Shown: piece after piece, positions 9,204-17,946 of the stretch
Layout: every line of letters begins with the position of its first letter
Numbering within the stretch: the stretch's first letter is position 1
Assembly: GCF_008642295.1 (NCBI RefSeq)
Contig: NZ_CP029190.1
Span: 372,001-436,000 of the forward strand
Origin: Streptomyces venezuelae
GTDB lineage: Bacteria; Actinomycetota; Actinomycetes; Streptomycetales; Streptomycetaceae
Length of the DNA: 64,000 nucleotides
Direction: 5' to 3'
Made by a program: the position numbers and the translations under genes
The notes under the pieces: model-generated
Told to the model about the DNA's origin: nothing
Database searches by the model: none
What the model saw: the letters and a program-made list of their open reading frames with translations, nothing else

Positions 9204-11108
9204 CTACTGGGACTGCGCGAGGACCCGGGGATCGGCCGGGCGCGGGACGAACACCGGGGATTCCGACTGGTAGAAGAGGTCGATGTCGGCCTCCTCACCG
9301 CCGACGATCAGGGTGTCCCAGGCGCCGCTCTCCCGCAGGGTGCGGAGGGTGGCGGGGGCGATCGGGGCCAGGTGCGAGCGGAGCTCCGCGTCCGTGGGCA
9401 GCCCGGGCAGCCGGGACCCCAGACGGGCCCGGATCCCGACCATCCGGTCCAGCAGCGCGTCCAGATCGCTCCCGTCCGCGGACCCGGCACCCGCACCGGC
9501 CTCGGCGCTGCGCGCGATGATGTCCTTGATGGCGCGGGTGACACCCTGCTCGTCGGTGGTCACCATGGCATTCCACGCCCGGCTCTTGTGCCGGTACTGG
9601 AGCATCGACATCGCCGCCTCGTGCCGGATGAAGTCGGCGTCCCGCAGCGGCCTGCCCTGCCAGGAGCGGCTGAGCGAGCGGGCCAGCGAAGTGGCGGAGG
9701 CGAGGCCGCTGTTGAGGCCGCGGCCGGGCCAGAAGTGGATGGCGTTGGCCGCATCGCCCAGCAGGAAGCCGTAGGTACCGGGACTGGTCGCGGTCGGCCG
9801 GTGCAACTGCGCGGTGAACCGCGGGCGCTGGACCATGTCCAGCCGGAACGAGGTGATCGCGGACAGGTCGTCCTCCGCCACCCCGAACAGCCGCAGGCCC
9901 TGCCGGATCTCCTTCCACAGCGGCGAACTGCGCAGCAGGGCGGGCAGGAAGAGGGTGCCGTGGGTGGGGCAGGCGAACTCGTTGTCCTCTTCCTGGCGGC
10001 TCATCAGACAGGGCCGGGTGGCGATGCACTCCTCGAAAACCTGGCGGACCGGGTCGATACCGATGACGTTCCTGGCCTCCTCCCGGGTGAGCCGCATGTT
10101 CAGGAAGCCCTCGCCGCGCAGCGAGTTGAGCAGAAACCGGTTCTGGGACACGGTGAGCAGCACGCTCATCGGGTCCGGCAGCTTCGACTTGACCCGCAGG
10201 CCCAGGACGATGTCCTGGAGGTGCTCGCCGTCGAGGGAGTAGATCGAGGCGTCGGCGGCGCCGAAGCGGTCGGCGTAGTGCTCGCGGGTGCGGGAGCGAC
10301 CGCCCTCGCTGATGACCAGGACGTGTTCCTGGGTGATCCGGTTCTGCTGTTCCTCGACGTCGAAACGGCGGGGGACGAGGCGGATCGCCGGCCGCCGGTT
10401 CGCCAGGGCGAGCAGCCGGTCCTCGATGTGGGCAATCCGGATGTTGCGCGGCGGGCGTCCGTCGACCGAGTCCGGGCCGACCGGCCACATCTCGGAGTAC
10501 GCGCCGGCGTCGTCGAACAGCGCACCGAGCACTTCCTCGGACAGGGCCAGGTACTGCCTGCTCTGGACGGTCACCACCTGCTGGCGGCGGAAGTTGCCCT
10601 GGGTCTCGTCCTTCCAGACGACCGCGGCGCCCTTCCTGGTCCAGCGCCCGTCGTAGACGGTGACGGCGGTCCGGCCGGGCAGCATCTCGTCCAGGGCCAG
10701 GGCGAAGGCCAGGCCCACCGGGCCGCCGCCGGTGACCGTGACCCGCAGCGTGCCGGGGTCCGCGGTGGCCGGTCGGGGGATGTCCAGGAGGGAGAGGTCC
10801 ATCACCGTCTCCATGGCGTCCTGCCCCTCGTAGAGGAAGGTTTCATCGCCGATGCGTATGCAGTCGTTCGGGCGGAGCACGTGCCGGGTGATGCGCTGCT
10901 CGTTGACGTAGGTGCCGTTGCGGCTGTCCCGGTCGTAGAGGACGAACCCGGCGTCCTCCGCGAGGATCTCGGCGTGCAGCCGGGAGGCACTGGGGCTGAC
11001 GATGACGACGCCGTTGTCGCTCTTGCGCCCGAAGCTGAGGGGCTCGTCGCCCAGAACCACGCTCTGCCCGGTGAAGGGACCGGTGCGCCCCACGATGACC
11101 GACGACAC
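9204..11108 (-). CDS. FHA domain-flavin monooxygenase fusion protein
   Basis: 634 residues from GTG 11108, chosen because GGGAG lies 6 nt upstream. Residues ~1-95 form an FHA domain with the phosphothreonine-binding signature (FGRKSDN, SPSASRLHAEI, RDSRNGTYVN). Residues ~115-520 form a PHBH-like FAD monooxygenase, with a GGGPVGLA dinucleotide motif near 120 and GDAANAIHFWPGRGLN near 460 for the ribityl-binding GD loop. An acidic/Gly-Ala linker and a short C-terminal domain follow. FHA domains bind phosphothreonine, so the oxygenase may be recruited to, or gated by, a phosphorylated partner. The divergent Ser/Thr kinase gene begins 182 bp away and is the obvious candidate. The oxygenase substrate is unknown. 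Confidence 0.85.
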   Translation of the reverse strand: MSSVIVGRTGPFTGQSVVLGDEPLSFGRKSDNGVVIVSPSASRLHAEILAEDAGFVLYDRDSRNGTYVNEQRITRHVLRPNDCIRIGDETFLYEGQDAMETVMDLSLLDIPRPATADPGTLRVTVTGGGPVGLAFALALDEMLPGRTAVTVYDGRWTRKGAAVVWKDETQGNFRRQQVVTVQSRQYLALSEEVLGALFDDAGAYSEMWPVGPDSVDGRPPRNIRIAHIEDRLLALANRRPAIRLVPRRFDVEEQQNRITQEHVLVISEGGRSRTREHYADRFGAADASIYSLDGEHLQDIVLGLRVKSKLPDPMSVLLTVSQNRFLLNSLRGEGFLNMRLTREEARNVIGIDPVRQVFEECIATRPCLMSRQEEDNEFACPTHGTLFLPALLRSSPLWKEIRQGLRLFGVAEDDLSAITSFRLDMVQRPRFTAQLHRPTATSPGTYGFLLGDAANAIHFWPGRGLNSGLASATSLARSLSRSWQGRPLRDADFIRHEAAMSMLQYRHKSRAWNAMVTTDEQGVTRAIKDIIARSAEAGAGAGSADGSDLDALLDRMVGIRARLGSRLPGLPTDAELRSHLAPIAPATLRTLRESGAWDTLIVGGEEADIDLFYQSESPVFVPRPADPRVLAQSQ

Positions 11109-11188
11109 TCGACACTCCCTGATGAGGACTTGATGACGACTCGGCTGAAAACTGCCCGTACGAGACAACACGTCCCCACGAACCGGCT

Positions 11189-11231
11189 CGGTTCAACTTT
11201 TTCCCGGCATTTCTTGCGCACTGTTGAACCG
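11189..11231. promoter_or_regulatory. 9-bp inverted repeat in the FHA-oxygenase/kinase divergent promoter
   Basis: CGGTTCAAC (11189-11197) and GTTGAACCG (11223-11231) are exact reverse complements, separated by 25 AT-richer bases (ACTTTTTCCCGG... TTTCTTGCGC type sequence) between the two divergent genes. They could be paired operator half-sites or a leader stem-loop. No regulator can be assigned. Confidence 0.45.
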
Positions 11232-11290
11232 GGCGCCCGGTCCGCACGTGATGTGCGCGTCGGCCGGCGATCAGAGGGAGAACCGCCCCC

Positions 11291-12817
11291 ATGTACAACG
11301 AGGAATCCGAGACCGTGACGGAGACCGCGCTCGCGGGCACCACCGGGGCCGCGCCAGGGACCGCACCGGGGGCGGGGGGTGGGGAGCAGCTGGTCGCGGG
11401 CCGCTACCGGCTGCTGTCCCGGCTCGGCGAAGGCGGTATGGGCACCGTGTGGCGGGCGCGCGACGAGACCCTGCACCGGGAGGTCGCGCTCAAGGAGGTA
11501 CGGGCCCCGGCCGGCCTGCGGGCCGAGGACATCGCGCGGATGTACCGCCGGCTGGAGCGCGAGGCGTGGGCGGCGGCCCGGATACCCGACCGCAATGTGG
11601 TCACGGTCCACGACGTGGTGATGGAGGACGGCCGGCCCTGGATCGTGATGGAGCTGGTCCGCGGGCAGTCGCTGGCCGGTCTGCTGGCGGCCGGTGGACC
11701 GCTCACCCCGCGGCACGCCGCGCACATCGGCGCCGAGGTGCTGAGCGCCTTGCGCGCCGCGCACGCCGTCGGAGTGGAGCACCGGGACGTGAAGCCGGCG
11801 AACGTGCTGCTCGCCGAGGACGGGCGGGTGGTGCTCGGCGACTTCGGTATCGCGATGGTCGAGGGCGGCACCGCCCTGACCCTGGCCGGCGAGGTGGTCG
11901 GCTCCCCCGAGTACCTGCCGCCGGAGCGGGCTCTGGGCCGCCCTTCGGTCCCCGAGTCGGACCTGTGGTCCCTCGGCGTGATGCTGTACGCGGCCGTGGA
12001 GGGGATCTCCCCGTTCCGGCAGGACACCGCGCTGGGCACGCTGCGGGCCGTGGTGGACGAGGAACCGCCGGAGCCGGCCCGGGCCGGCCCGCTCGCCCCG
12101 GTCATCGCCGGGCTGCTCCGCAAGGAACCCGCGGAGCGGACCCCCGCCGCCCAAGTGGCCGCGGCCCTGCGGGACATCGCCGGCGGGCCGGACGCCACCA
12201 CGACCGCCGCCGGCGTCCTGCCGCGGCCCGCGGAAGCCGCCACCACGGCGGCGCCGGCGGTCGCGCGGCCTGCGGCGCCGGCCACGCCCACCCCCGCCGC
12301 ACCCGCCGCACCCGCCGCACCCGGAACGTCGACCACGCACACCGCGCCCGCCGCGGACCCCGCCCCGCCCCGCAGGCGCCGTAGGACGGCCCTCGTCGCG
12401 GCCGGTGCGGCCTCCTGTGTCCTGATCGCCGCCGCAGTGGTTTATGCCGTCACCCGCGACGGCGAGGACGCCGCCCCCGGTCCGGGCGTACGGGTGTCGG
12501 TGGCCGGCGCGAACACGACCTACACCGGCACCTGTCCGATCCCCGAGGGGCGGGCGCCCGCGTTCACCGCGACGTTCACCGCGCCGGAGCCGACCCTGAT
12601 CTCCTACCGCTGGGTGTCCGGCAACGGATCGGTGGTGGACCCGCACTGGCGCACCCTGTCGATCGGGGACGAGGCCGACCCGACGGGGCACGACACCGTG
12701 CGCCTGACGACCTGGGCGCAGGCCGGCACCCTGACCACCGGAATGGCCGTGGAACTCCAGAGCCCCGTCCGTACCACCTCCAACCCGGTGCCCTTCTCCC
12801 TCACCTGCACCGGCTGA
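11291..12817 (+). CDS. Transmembrane Ser/Thr protein kinase (PknB-like)
   Basis: 508 residues. The kinase domain covers about 38-300, with glycine loop GEGGMGTVW (46-54), ATP lysine K68 in VALKEV, catalytic loop HRDVKPAN (D166) and DFG (D184). A Pro/Ala/Thr-rich linker (~300-365) leads to a basic RRRRR stop-transfer and one membrane helix (~371-392). The ~115-residue outer domain contains two cysteines (CP and LTC), possibly a disulfide, and no PASTA repeat. The start ATG has GAGGGAG upstream. It is divergent from the FHA-monooxygenase fusion, which is a likely phosphotarget (inference). Confidence 0.92.
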   Translation: MYNEESETVTETALAGTTGAAPGTAPGAGGGEQLVAGRYRLLSRLGEGGMGTVWRARDETLHREVALKEVRAPAGLRAEDIARMYRRLEREAWAAARIPDRNVVTVHDVVMEDGRPWIVMELVRGQSLAGLLAAGGPLTPRHAAHIGAEVLSALRAAHAVGVEHRDVKPANVLLAEDGRVVLGDFGIAMVEGGTALTLAGEVVGSPEYLPPERALGRPSVPESDLWSLGVMLYAAVEGISPFRQDTALGTLRAVVDEEPPEPARAGPLAPVIAGLLRKEPAERTPAAQVAAALRDIAGGPDATTTAAGVLPRPAEAATTAAPAVARPAAPATPTPAAPAAPAAPGTSTTHTAPAADPAPPRRRRRTALVAAGAASCVLIAAAVVYAVTRDGEDAAPGPGVRVSVAGANTTYTGTCPIPEGRAPAFTATFTAPEPTLISYRWVSGNGSVVDPHWRTLSIGDEADPTGHDTVRLTTWAQAGTLTTGMAVELQSPVRTTSNPVPFSLTCTG

Positions 12818-12831
12818 CCCCGTCCGGCCCC

Positions 12832-15800
12832 TTAGGGGGTGGGGGTCCGGCCGAGTTGCCAGCCGCTGAACCGGGCCGTGCCGCGGGCGCCGTTGCCGGC
12901 GTTGCCGGCGGTCATGAAGAGTCCGGCGTCCTGGCCGGCCGTGGCGCCGGGGACGGAGACGGTGGCGACGCTCTGCCAGGTGCGGCCCTCGTCCGTGGAG
13001 GAGCTCCCGGTGAAGGAGCCGCCCGGCAGCTTGGTGAGTTCCAGCAGGACGGGCGCCTTGACCCCGGTGATCCGGTGCAGGGAGTCCAGGGTGCCGTCGC
13101 CGTCGCTGTCCCAGGAGAGCACGACGCCGTGGGCCGGGGTGACGGCCAGGGTGAGGAACCCGGCGCTGCCCTGGCGGCCGAGCTCGTTGCGGACGGCGAT
13201 GCCGGCCCGGGCCCAGCCGCCGGTGGAGTCCTGGGTGTCCACCCGCAGCCGCAGGACCGTGCCCTCGGTGAGGGCGGCCTCCCGGTAGGCGGTCCCGAAC
13301 TGGGCGACGCGCCGCCACAGGTCCTCGCCCCCGCCGCTGATCGCGAACCGGTCGCCGGCCTGCCCGAACAGGGCCGCATTGGTGGTGTGGGTCTTCCAGC
13401 CCTCCCCGAGCGGTCCGGCCAGGACCAGCCCGGCCCGCTGGGTGACGGTGACCGGATCGCGGCCGGCCGGACCGTAGCGGGTGACGAGGGTGTACGGGAC
13501 GGGTTGCAGGGGCTCGGTGAGGGGTACGGCCGGGGCGGCGATCTGCCACCTCACCCGGGCGCTCCCGCCGGGCTCCACGTCCGGCAGGGAGGTGTCCCCG
13601 AGGGCGGTGGCCTGCAGGCCGGTGAGGGTGAACTCGACCGGGCCGGTGGCCTGGAGGCCGTTGTGGTTGCGGAAGGCCGCGGTGAGGGTGGCGCTGCCGC
13701 CCGGGACGAGTGCCGACGGTTGCAGGGTGAGGGTGGTGAACGCCTGGTAGGGGGCCTCGGCCAGGGTTTCGTACACCCTGCGGGCGGTGCGGTACGGGTC
13801 GGAGGTCGGCCGGACCGGATGGCTGCGGGTCCGCTCGGTGGTCCAGGTCTCCTCGCGCGGGTAGAAGTCGAAGGCGGCGGGGGTGCGCTGCCCGGCCATT
13901 GCCTCGGCGTGCTCGTGCAGGAACTCCTCCCACAGGGGCAGGTGGAGGTCGCCGATCAGGCCGTGCCAGTCCCGGCCGGCGTAGTTGTTCAGGGTGACGG
14001 CGGCGGGCCGGCCGGCCCAGGTGGTGATCAGGGCGCGGGCGGTGCGTTCGAGTTCCACGGCTTCGGCGGGACTGCCGGACTGGCGTTTGGCGGCCTCCAG
14101 CCAGGGTCCCAGCAGGAAGTTCCGGTGGCAGCCGGCCACGGTGTCGCTCAGCCGCATCAGCTTCAGCCAGAGCGTGGACAGGGCGCGGAAGGTGTCGGCG
14201 TCCCGGCTGAGCCAGGCGGCGCGCAGGGAGGGGTGGAGGGTGCGGGAGCGGTTGGCGAGGGCCTGGCGGGTGAAGTCGGTGAGGTCGTGCCGGTAGGTGT
14301 CGGAGTCGCGCAGGGCGGGCGGGACCTCGAGCAGGGCGGCGAAGGCCCGGTCGAAGCCGGCCTGGTCGAACATGGTGCCGGAGGAGGAGAAGAGGCGGGG
14401 GCGGCGGGTGAAGAGCGAGTCGTGGGGGCGGCCGTCGCGGCCGGTCAGCCGGTAGGCGGTGGCGGCGAGTTCGGCGAACGCGGTCCGGGCGGCGGCGTCC
14501 TCGGCCCCGTAGCGGAACTCGGCGTAGCCCTCGAACCAGGCGGTCCGGTCCACCGTCTCCTTCCGCCAGGCGAGTTCGCTGAACAGCTCGAAGGCGGCGG
14601 GGTCCCGGCCGCTGGCCTCCGGCATGTAGGCGGTGCCGGTGAGGGCGCTGCCGGGCTTGTCGCGCCAGGCGGGGAACTTGCGCACCCACCGGTCGGTGTT
14701 GGCGCCGAGGGTGGTGCGACCGCCGAAGTTGGGGATGGTGCCGAAGGCGTACGGGGTGCCACCCCAGTCGCGGTCCCGGTCGGTGACGGTGTCCAGGTCG
14801 GAGATCCCGTCGACGATGAAGAGGCGGCGGCGGTCGACGGCGTCGAGGAGTTCGGGGAGCGGGTTGTGCTGCCAGCCCAGCAGCACCCAGGTGGCGCCGG
14901 GGTGGGCGGTCTGCAGGGTGCGTTCCACGGCACGGGCGGCTGCCGCGACCGGTACGTCGCCGGGGCTGCCGCCCTCGTGCAGCAGGTCCATCTTGAAGTG
15001 GCGTGCCTCGCCCAGGAGTTCTCGCTGGTGCCGGTAGAAGGAGGCGGCGACCTCGGTGAACGGCGGGGTGCGGGGGTCGAGCCAGTCGGGGCGGGGCAGC
15101 CCGCACCAGCTGCCCTGGGGGACCACCCGGGCGGTGGGGTTGCGGGTCATGAAGCCGTCCGGGACGGTGCCGAACCAGCCGGGCAGCACCGGGGACATGC
15201 CGTAGGCGCGCAGCCGGTCGGTGATCCGCCGGCCGAGGGCGGCGCGGCGGGCGAGGAGGCCGGTGGAGACCGGGCCGCCGTAGCCGCTGAGGTTCTGCAG
15301 CAGCCACCAGGGCTGATGAGAGGGGGCGGGCAGCCAGGCCCGGGCCTCTGCGTCGGAGTAGCCGAACTCCATCAGGACCCGGTGGTAGACGGCTTCCTGG
15401 CCGACGGTGACCAGGACTTGGTTGCAGCCGTGCAGGGCCAGGTCGTCGATCAGGCGTTCCCAGTGGGCCCAGTCGGCGTACGGACCGGTGTAGCCGTCGT
15501 GGGTGTCGTTGAGGGCGAACCGGTGCGGGACGGTGGCGGACCGCTCCAGCGGCCCGCGGGGGGCGGGCAGGACATCGGGCAGGTCGAGCCGGTCGCCCGC
15601 CCAGGAAAGGTGGGCCCGGCAGACGTACTTGAGGTACCAGTGCACGCCCGTGAGCAGCACCGCCGGTCCGGTTGCGGTGACTTCGATCCGGCCGTCGGTG
15701 CCGGCGACCCGGAACCGGTCGGGTCCGGTGCCGGCGGGTACGGTCCGCAGCACGAACTGGGCGGCGTGCCGGGGCAGCAGCCGGTGGAGGGCCTCGTGGG

Positions 15801-15972
15801 CGGTTGCGGTGCCGGGACCGCCGCGGCCGGGGACGGCGGGGGCGGCGGCGGGTTCGGGTGCGGGGGCGGGCAGCGGGGCCGCCGCGGCCGGGGGCGGGTC
15901 GCCCGGGAGTCCGGCGGCGAGTCCCACCGCCCCGGCCGCTCCGAGAACGGCGCGCCTCGACAGCATGTCCAT
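12832..15972 (-). CDS. Secreted GH89 alpha-N-acetylglucosaminidase
   Basis: 1046 residues from ATG 15972 (GGAG upstream). A Tat-like signal (LSRRAVLGAAG) is followed by a long Ala/Pro linker. The NAGLU order is clear: small N-domain, then the (beta/alpha)8 catalytic core with the motifs PGWFGTVPDGF, the HEGG segment and YMPEASGRDPAAFELFSELAWR-like region, whose Glu residues correspond in position to the two catalytic glutamates of GH89. A C-terminal half of beta-sandwich type follows, including a CARDB-like stretch (~745-840) and a laminin-G/DUF1349-like domain ending in FSGWQLGR. It probably removes terminal alpha-GlcNAc from glycans outside the cell. It is convergent with the kinase gene, only 14 bp apart. 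Confidence 0.87.
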   Translation of the reverse strand: MDMLSRRAVLGAAGAVGLAAGLPGDPPPAAAAPLPAPAPEPAAAPAVPGRGGPGTATAHEALHRLLPRHAAQFVLRTVPAGTGPDRFRVAGTDGRIEVTATGPAVLLTGVHWYLKYVCRAHLSWAGDRLDLPDVLPAPRGPLERSATVPHRFALNDTHDGYTGPYADWAHWERLIDDLALHGCNQVLVTVGQEAVYHRVLMEFGYSDAEARAWLPAPSHQPWWLLQNLSGYGGPVSTGLLARRAALGRRITDRLRAYGMSPVLPGWFGTVPDGFMTRNPTARVVPQGSWCGLPRPDWLDPRTPPFTEVAASFYRHQRELLGEARHFKMDLLHEGGSPGDVPVAAAARAVERTLQTAHPGATWVLLGWQHNPLPELLDAVDRRRLFIVDGISDLDTVTDRDRDWGGTPYAFGTIPNFGGRTTLGANTDRWVRKFPAWRDKPGSALTGTAYMPEASGRDPAAFELFSELAWRKETVDRTAWFEGYAEFRYGAEDAAARTAFAELAATAYRLTGRDGRPHDSLFTRRPRLFSSSGTMFDQAGFDRAFAALLEVPPALRDSDTYRHDLTDFTRQALANRSRTLHPSLRAAWLSRDADTFRALSTLWLKLMRLSDTVAGCHRNFLLGPWLEAAKRQSGSPAEAVELERTARALITTWAGRPAAVTLNNYAGRDWHGLIGDLHLPLWEEFLHEHAEAMAGQRTPAAFDFYPREETWTTERTRSHPVRPTSDPYRTARRVYETLAEAPYQAFTTLTLQPSALVPGGSATLTAAFRNHNGLQATGPVEFTLTGLQATALGDTSLPDVEPGGSARVRWQIAAPAVPLTEPLQPVPYTLVTRYGPAGRDPVTVTQRAGLVLAGPLGEGWKTHTTNAALFGQAGDRFAISGGGEDLWRRVAQFGTAYREAALTEGTVLRLRVDTQDSTGGWARAGIAVRNELGRQGSAGFLTLAVTPAHGVVLSWDSDGDGTLDSLHRITGVKAPVLLELTKLPGGSFTGSSSTDEGRTWQSVATVSVPGATAGQDAGLFMTAGNAGNGARGTARFSGWQLGRTPTP

Positions 15973-16187
15973 CTGTGTGCTCCGTGGTACTGGGGTGACA
16001 ACGGACACCTGCGCAGCGCAGGTTATGGCCTGGACCGGCCGGAGTACGGCAGGGACACGTAATACGCCGGGGGAAGGGGCTGGAACGGGGTGGTCCGGGG
16101 CGGGCGTTCGGCCGGACGGCTGGATGGTGCGGCGGGCCCGGACCGGCGGGCGGCCGGACGGGGACGGGTGCTGCGCGTAATGGGGTC

Positions 16188-17946
16188 ATGGGTGTGCGGC
16201 GTCGGCAGGTGGTGCAGGGTGCGCTGGCGGCGTGCCTGTGGCCGGGCTCCCGGCGGGGCCCGGACTACCGGGCCCTCGGGGCGGCCCTGGACGGGCGGCT
16301 GGTGGTCGCCGGGGATGCCGGGTACGCGCTGGCCCGGCAGCTGTACCAGCCGCGGTACGACCGGGTCGCGCCCGGCGCGGTGGCGTATCCGGCGCACGAC
16401 GGGGACGTGACGGTGTGCCTGGAGTTCGCCCGCCGGTCCGGGGTGCCGGCGGTGGCGCGCGGCGGCGGACACGGCTAGGGGGTGTCCGGTGGATCAGGGC
16501 CGGATAGGCCCGGGTCGTCTGGTGCCGTGGATTCCAAGGCGGAGGAGGGAGCCCACGCGGTGGGGGCACCTCCCAGCGGTAGCTGGGGGACGTCGGCGAC
16601 CGACGACAACGCGGCAAGCCGCGGTGCTGGGGGTCCCCCCGGACGGAGTCTGGGGGAGGGCCGGGCCCGGCCATGATCCACCGGACACCCCCTGTGCGGG
16701 CTGGGCGGTCTGCCCGGGGCTGGTGGTGGATGTGGGGGCGATGGCGGAGGTGTCTCCGGGGAGCGGCGAGGTGCGGATCGGGGCGGGGGCGCGGCTCGGC
16801 GAGGTGCATGCCGTGCTGGCGGGCCGGGGGCTGGGGATTCCGGCCGGGCTGTGTCCGACGGTGGGGATCGCGGGGCTGGCCCTCGGCGGCGGGCTGGGGG
16901 TGGGCAGCCGGGCGTACGGGGCGACCAGTGACCGGCTGACGGGGGCCCGGGTGGTCACCGCCGACGGGATCGCGCGCGAGGTGGACGCCCGGCAGGATCC
17001 GGACCTGTTCTGGGCGCTGCGGGGCGGTGGCGGCGGGAACTTCGGGGTGGTCACCGAGTTCCGGTTCCGTACCCATGCGGTGGCGGCCTGCGGTGTTGCC
17101 GAGCTGGGCTGGGAGGCGCGGGACTCTGCCGCGGTGCTGGCCGGCTGGCAGCGCTGGCTCGGTGCGCTGCCCGATCCGGTGTGGAGCCAGGTCGAGTTCG
17201 TGCTCGACGGTACGGGGGTGCCGGGTCCCGCGGTGCGGATCGTGGCGCTGGACGGGCGGCGGGAGCTGGACCGCGAGGTCGGGCGGCTGACCGGCCTGGT
17301 GGGGGCGCAGCCGCGGAGCCACCATGCGGTGGAGCGCGGGTACGGGGACACCATGCGGGCGTTGTCGGGCTGCCTGGACCTGTCCCCCGCCGAGTGCCGG
17401 CTGCCCGGTGGGCTGCCGGGCCGGGATCCACGGGGCCGGCTGGGCCGGGAGGACTACACGGCACGGTCCGACTTCTGGGCGGCGGGCGGTCTGCCGGCGC
17501 CTGCCGTGGCGGAGGTGCTGGCCGCGCTGGGCCGGTATGCGGCGGAGGTGCCGGCCGGCGGGCGCGGAGTGGTGCAGTTCGACGGGGTCTGCGGGGGTGC
17601 CCTCAACCGGGTGGGGGCCGGCGCGACCGCCTTCGTGCACCGGGACAGCGCCTTCCTCGGGCAGTACCTGGTGTACTGGCCGCCCGGGGCCACCGCCGGG
17701 GAGGTGCTGCGGCACGAGGGCTGGCTGGACCGGCTGTGGCAGCAGCTACGGCCCTGGGCGAGCGGCCGGGCCTACCAGAACTACGCCGATCCGAAGCTGG
17801 CCGGCTGGGCCCGGGCCTATTACGGGCCGAACCTGCCCCGGCTGGAGCAGGTCAAGCGCGTCTACGATCCGGGCCGGCTGTTCAGCTTCCCGCAGGCGGT
17901 GCCGGGTGGGAGCGCAGGGCGGCGCGCAGCCGGCCGGCCTGGGTGA
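16188..17946 (+). pseudogene. Berberine-bridge-type FAD-linked oxidase, interrupted by a MITE
   Basis: The 5' part (16188-16478) encodes the N-terminus to the flavin-attachment region ending RGGGHG, where a TAG stops translation. The rest (from ~16695) continues one frame later with AGWAV, then the FAD-binding core (GIAGLALGGGLGVGSRAYG, GGGGGNFGVVTEF) and the C-terminal BBE motif (YQNYADPKL...YYG..L..VK..YDP). Deleting 217 bp restores the frame exactly. The intact protein would be ~510 residues and would covalently bind FAD. The right junction reads HGC where BBE proteins usually have a Tyr (GYAGW). The last 65 bp overlap the convergent DUF6493 gene. Inactive unless the element excises. Confidence 0.85.
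16478..16692. mobile_element. 215-bp MITE-like non-autonomous insertion
   Basis: The ends are inverted repeats: GGGGGTGTCCGGTGGATCA is exact on both sides, extending to 26 bp with one mismatch. The left end is preceded by TA (16476-16477) and the right end followed by TG (16693-16694), consistent with a TA target duplication whose right copy has changed; that restores a Tyr codon in the host gene. There is no transposase ORF. The interior contains two hairpin motifs, around GGGGGCACCTCCCAGC / GCTGGGGGA and GGGGGTCCCCCC / GGGGGAG, of a type common between Streptomyces genes. TA targets fit an IS630/Tc1-like or IS5-group transposase acting in trans (inference). Confidence 0.8.

Noticed and set aside
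10802..16189. A 1795-codon open frame on the minus strand across the FHA, kinase and GH89 region
   Set aside because: Its translation is Arg/Pro/Gly-rich shadow sequence antisense or out of frame to genes with clear catalytic motifs; such frames are expected in very GC-rich DNA.
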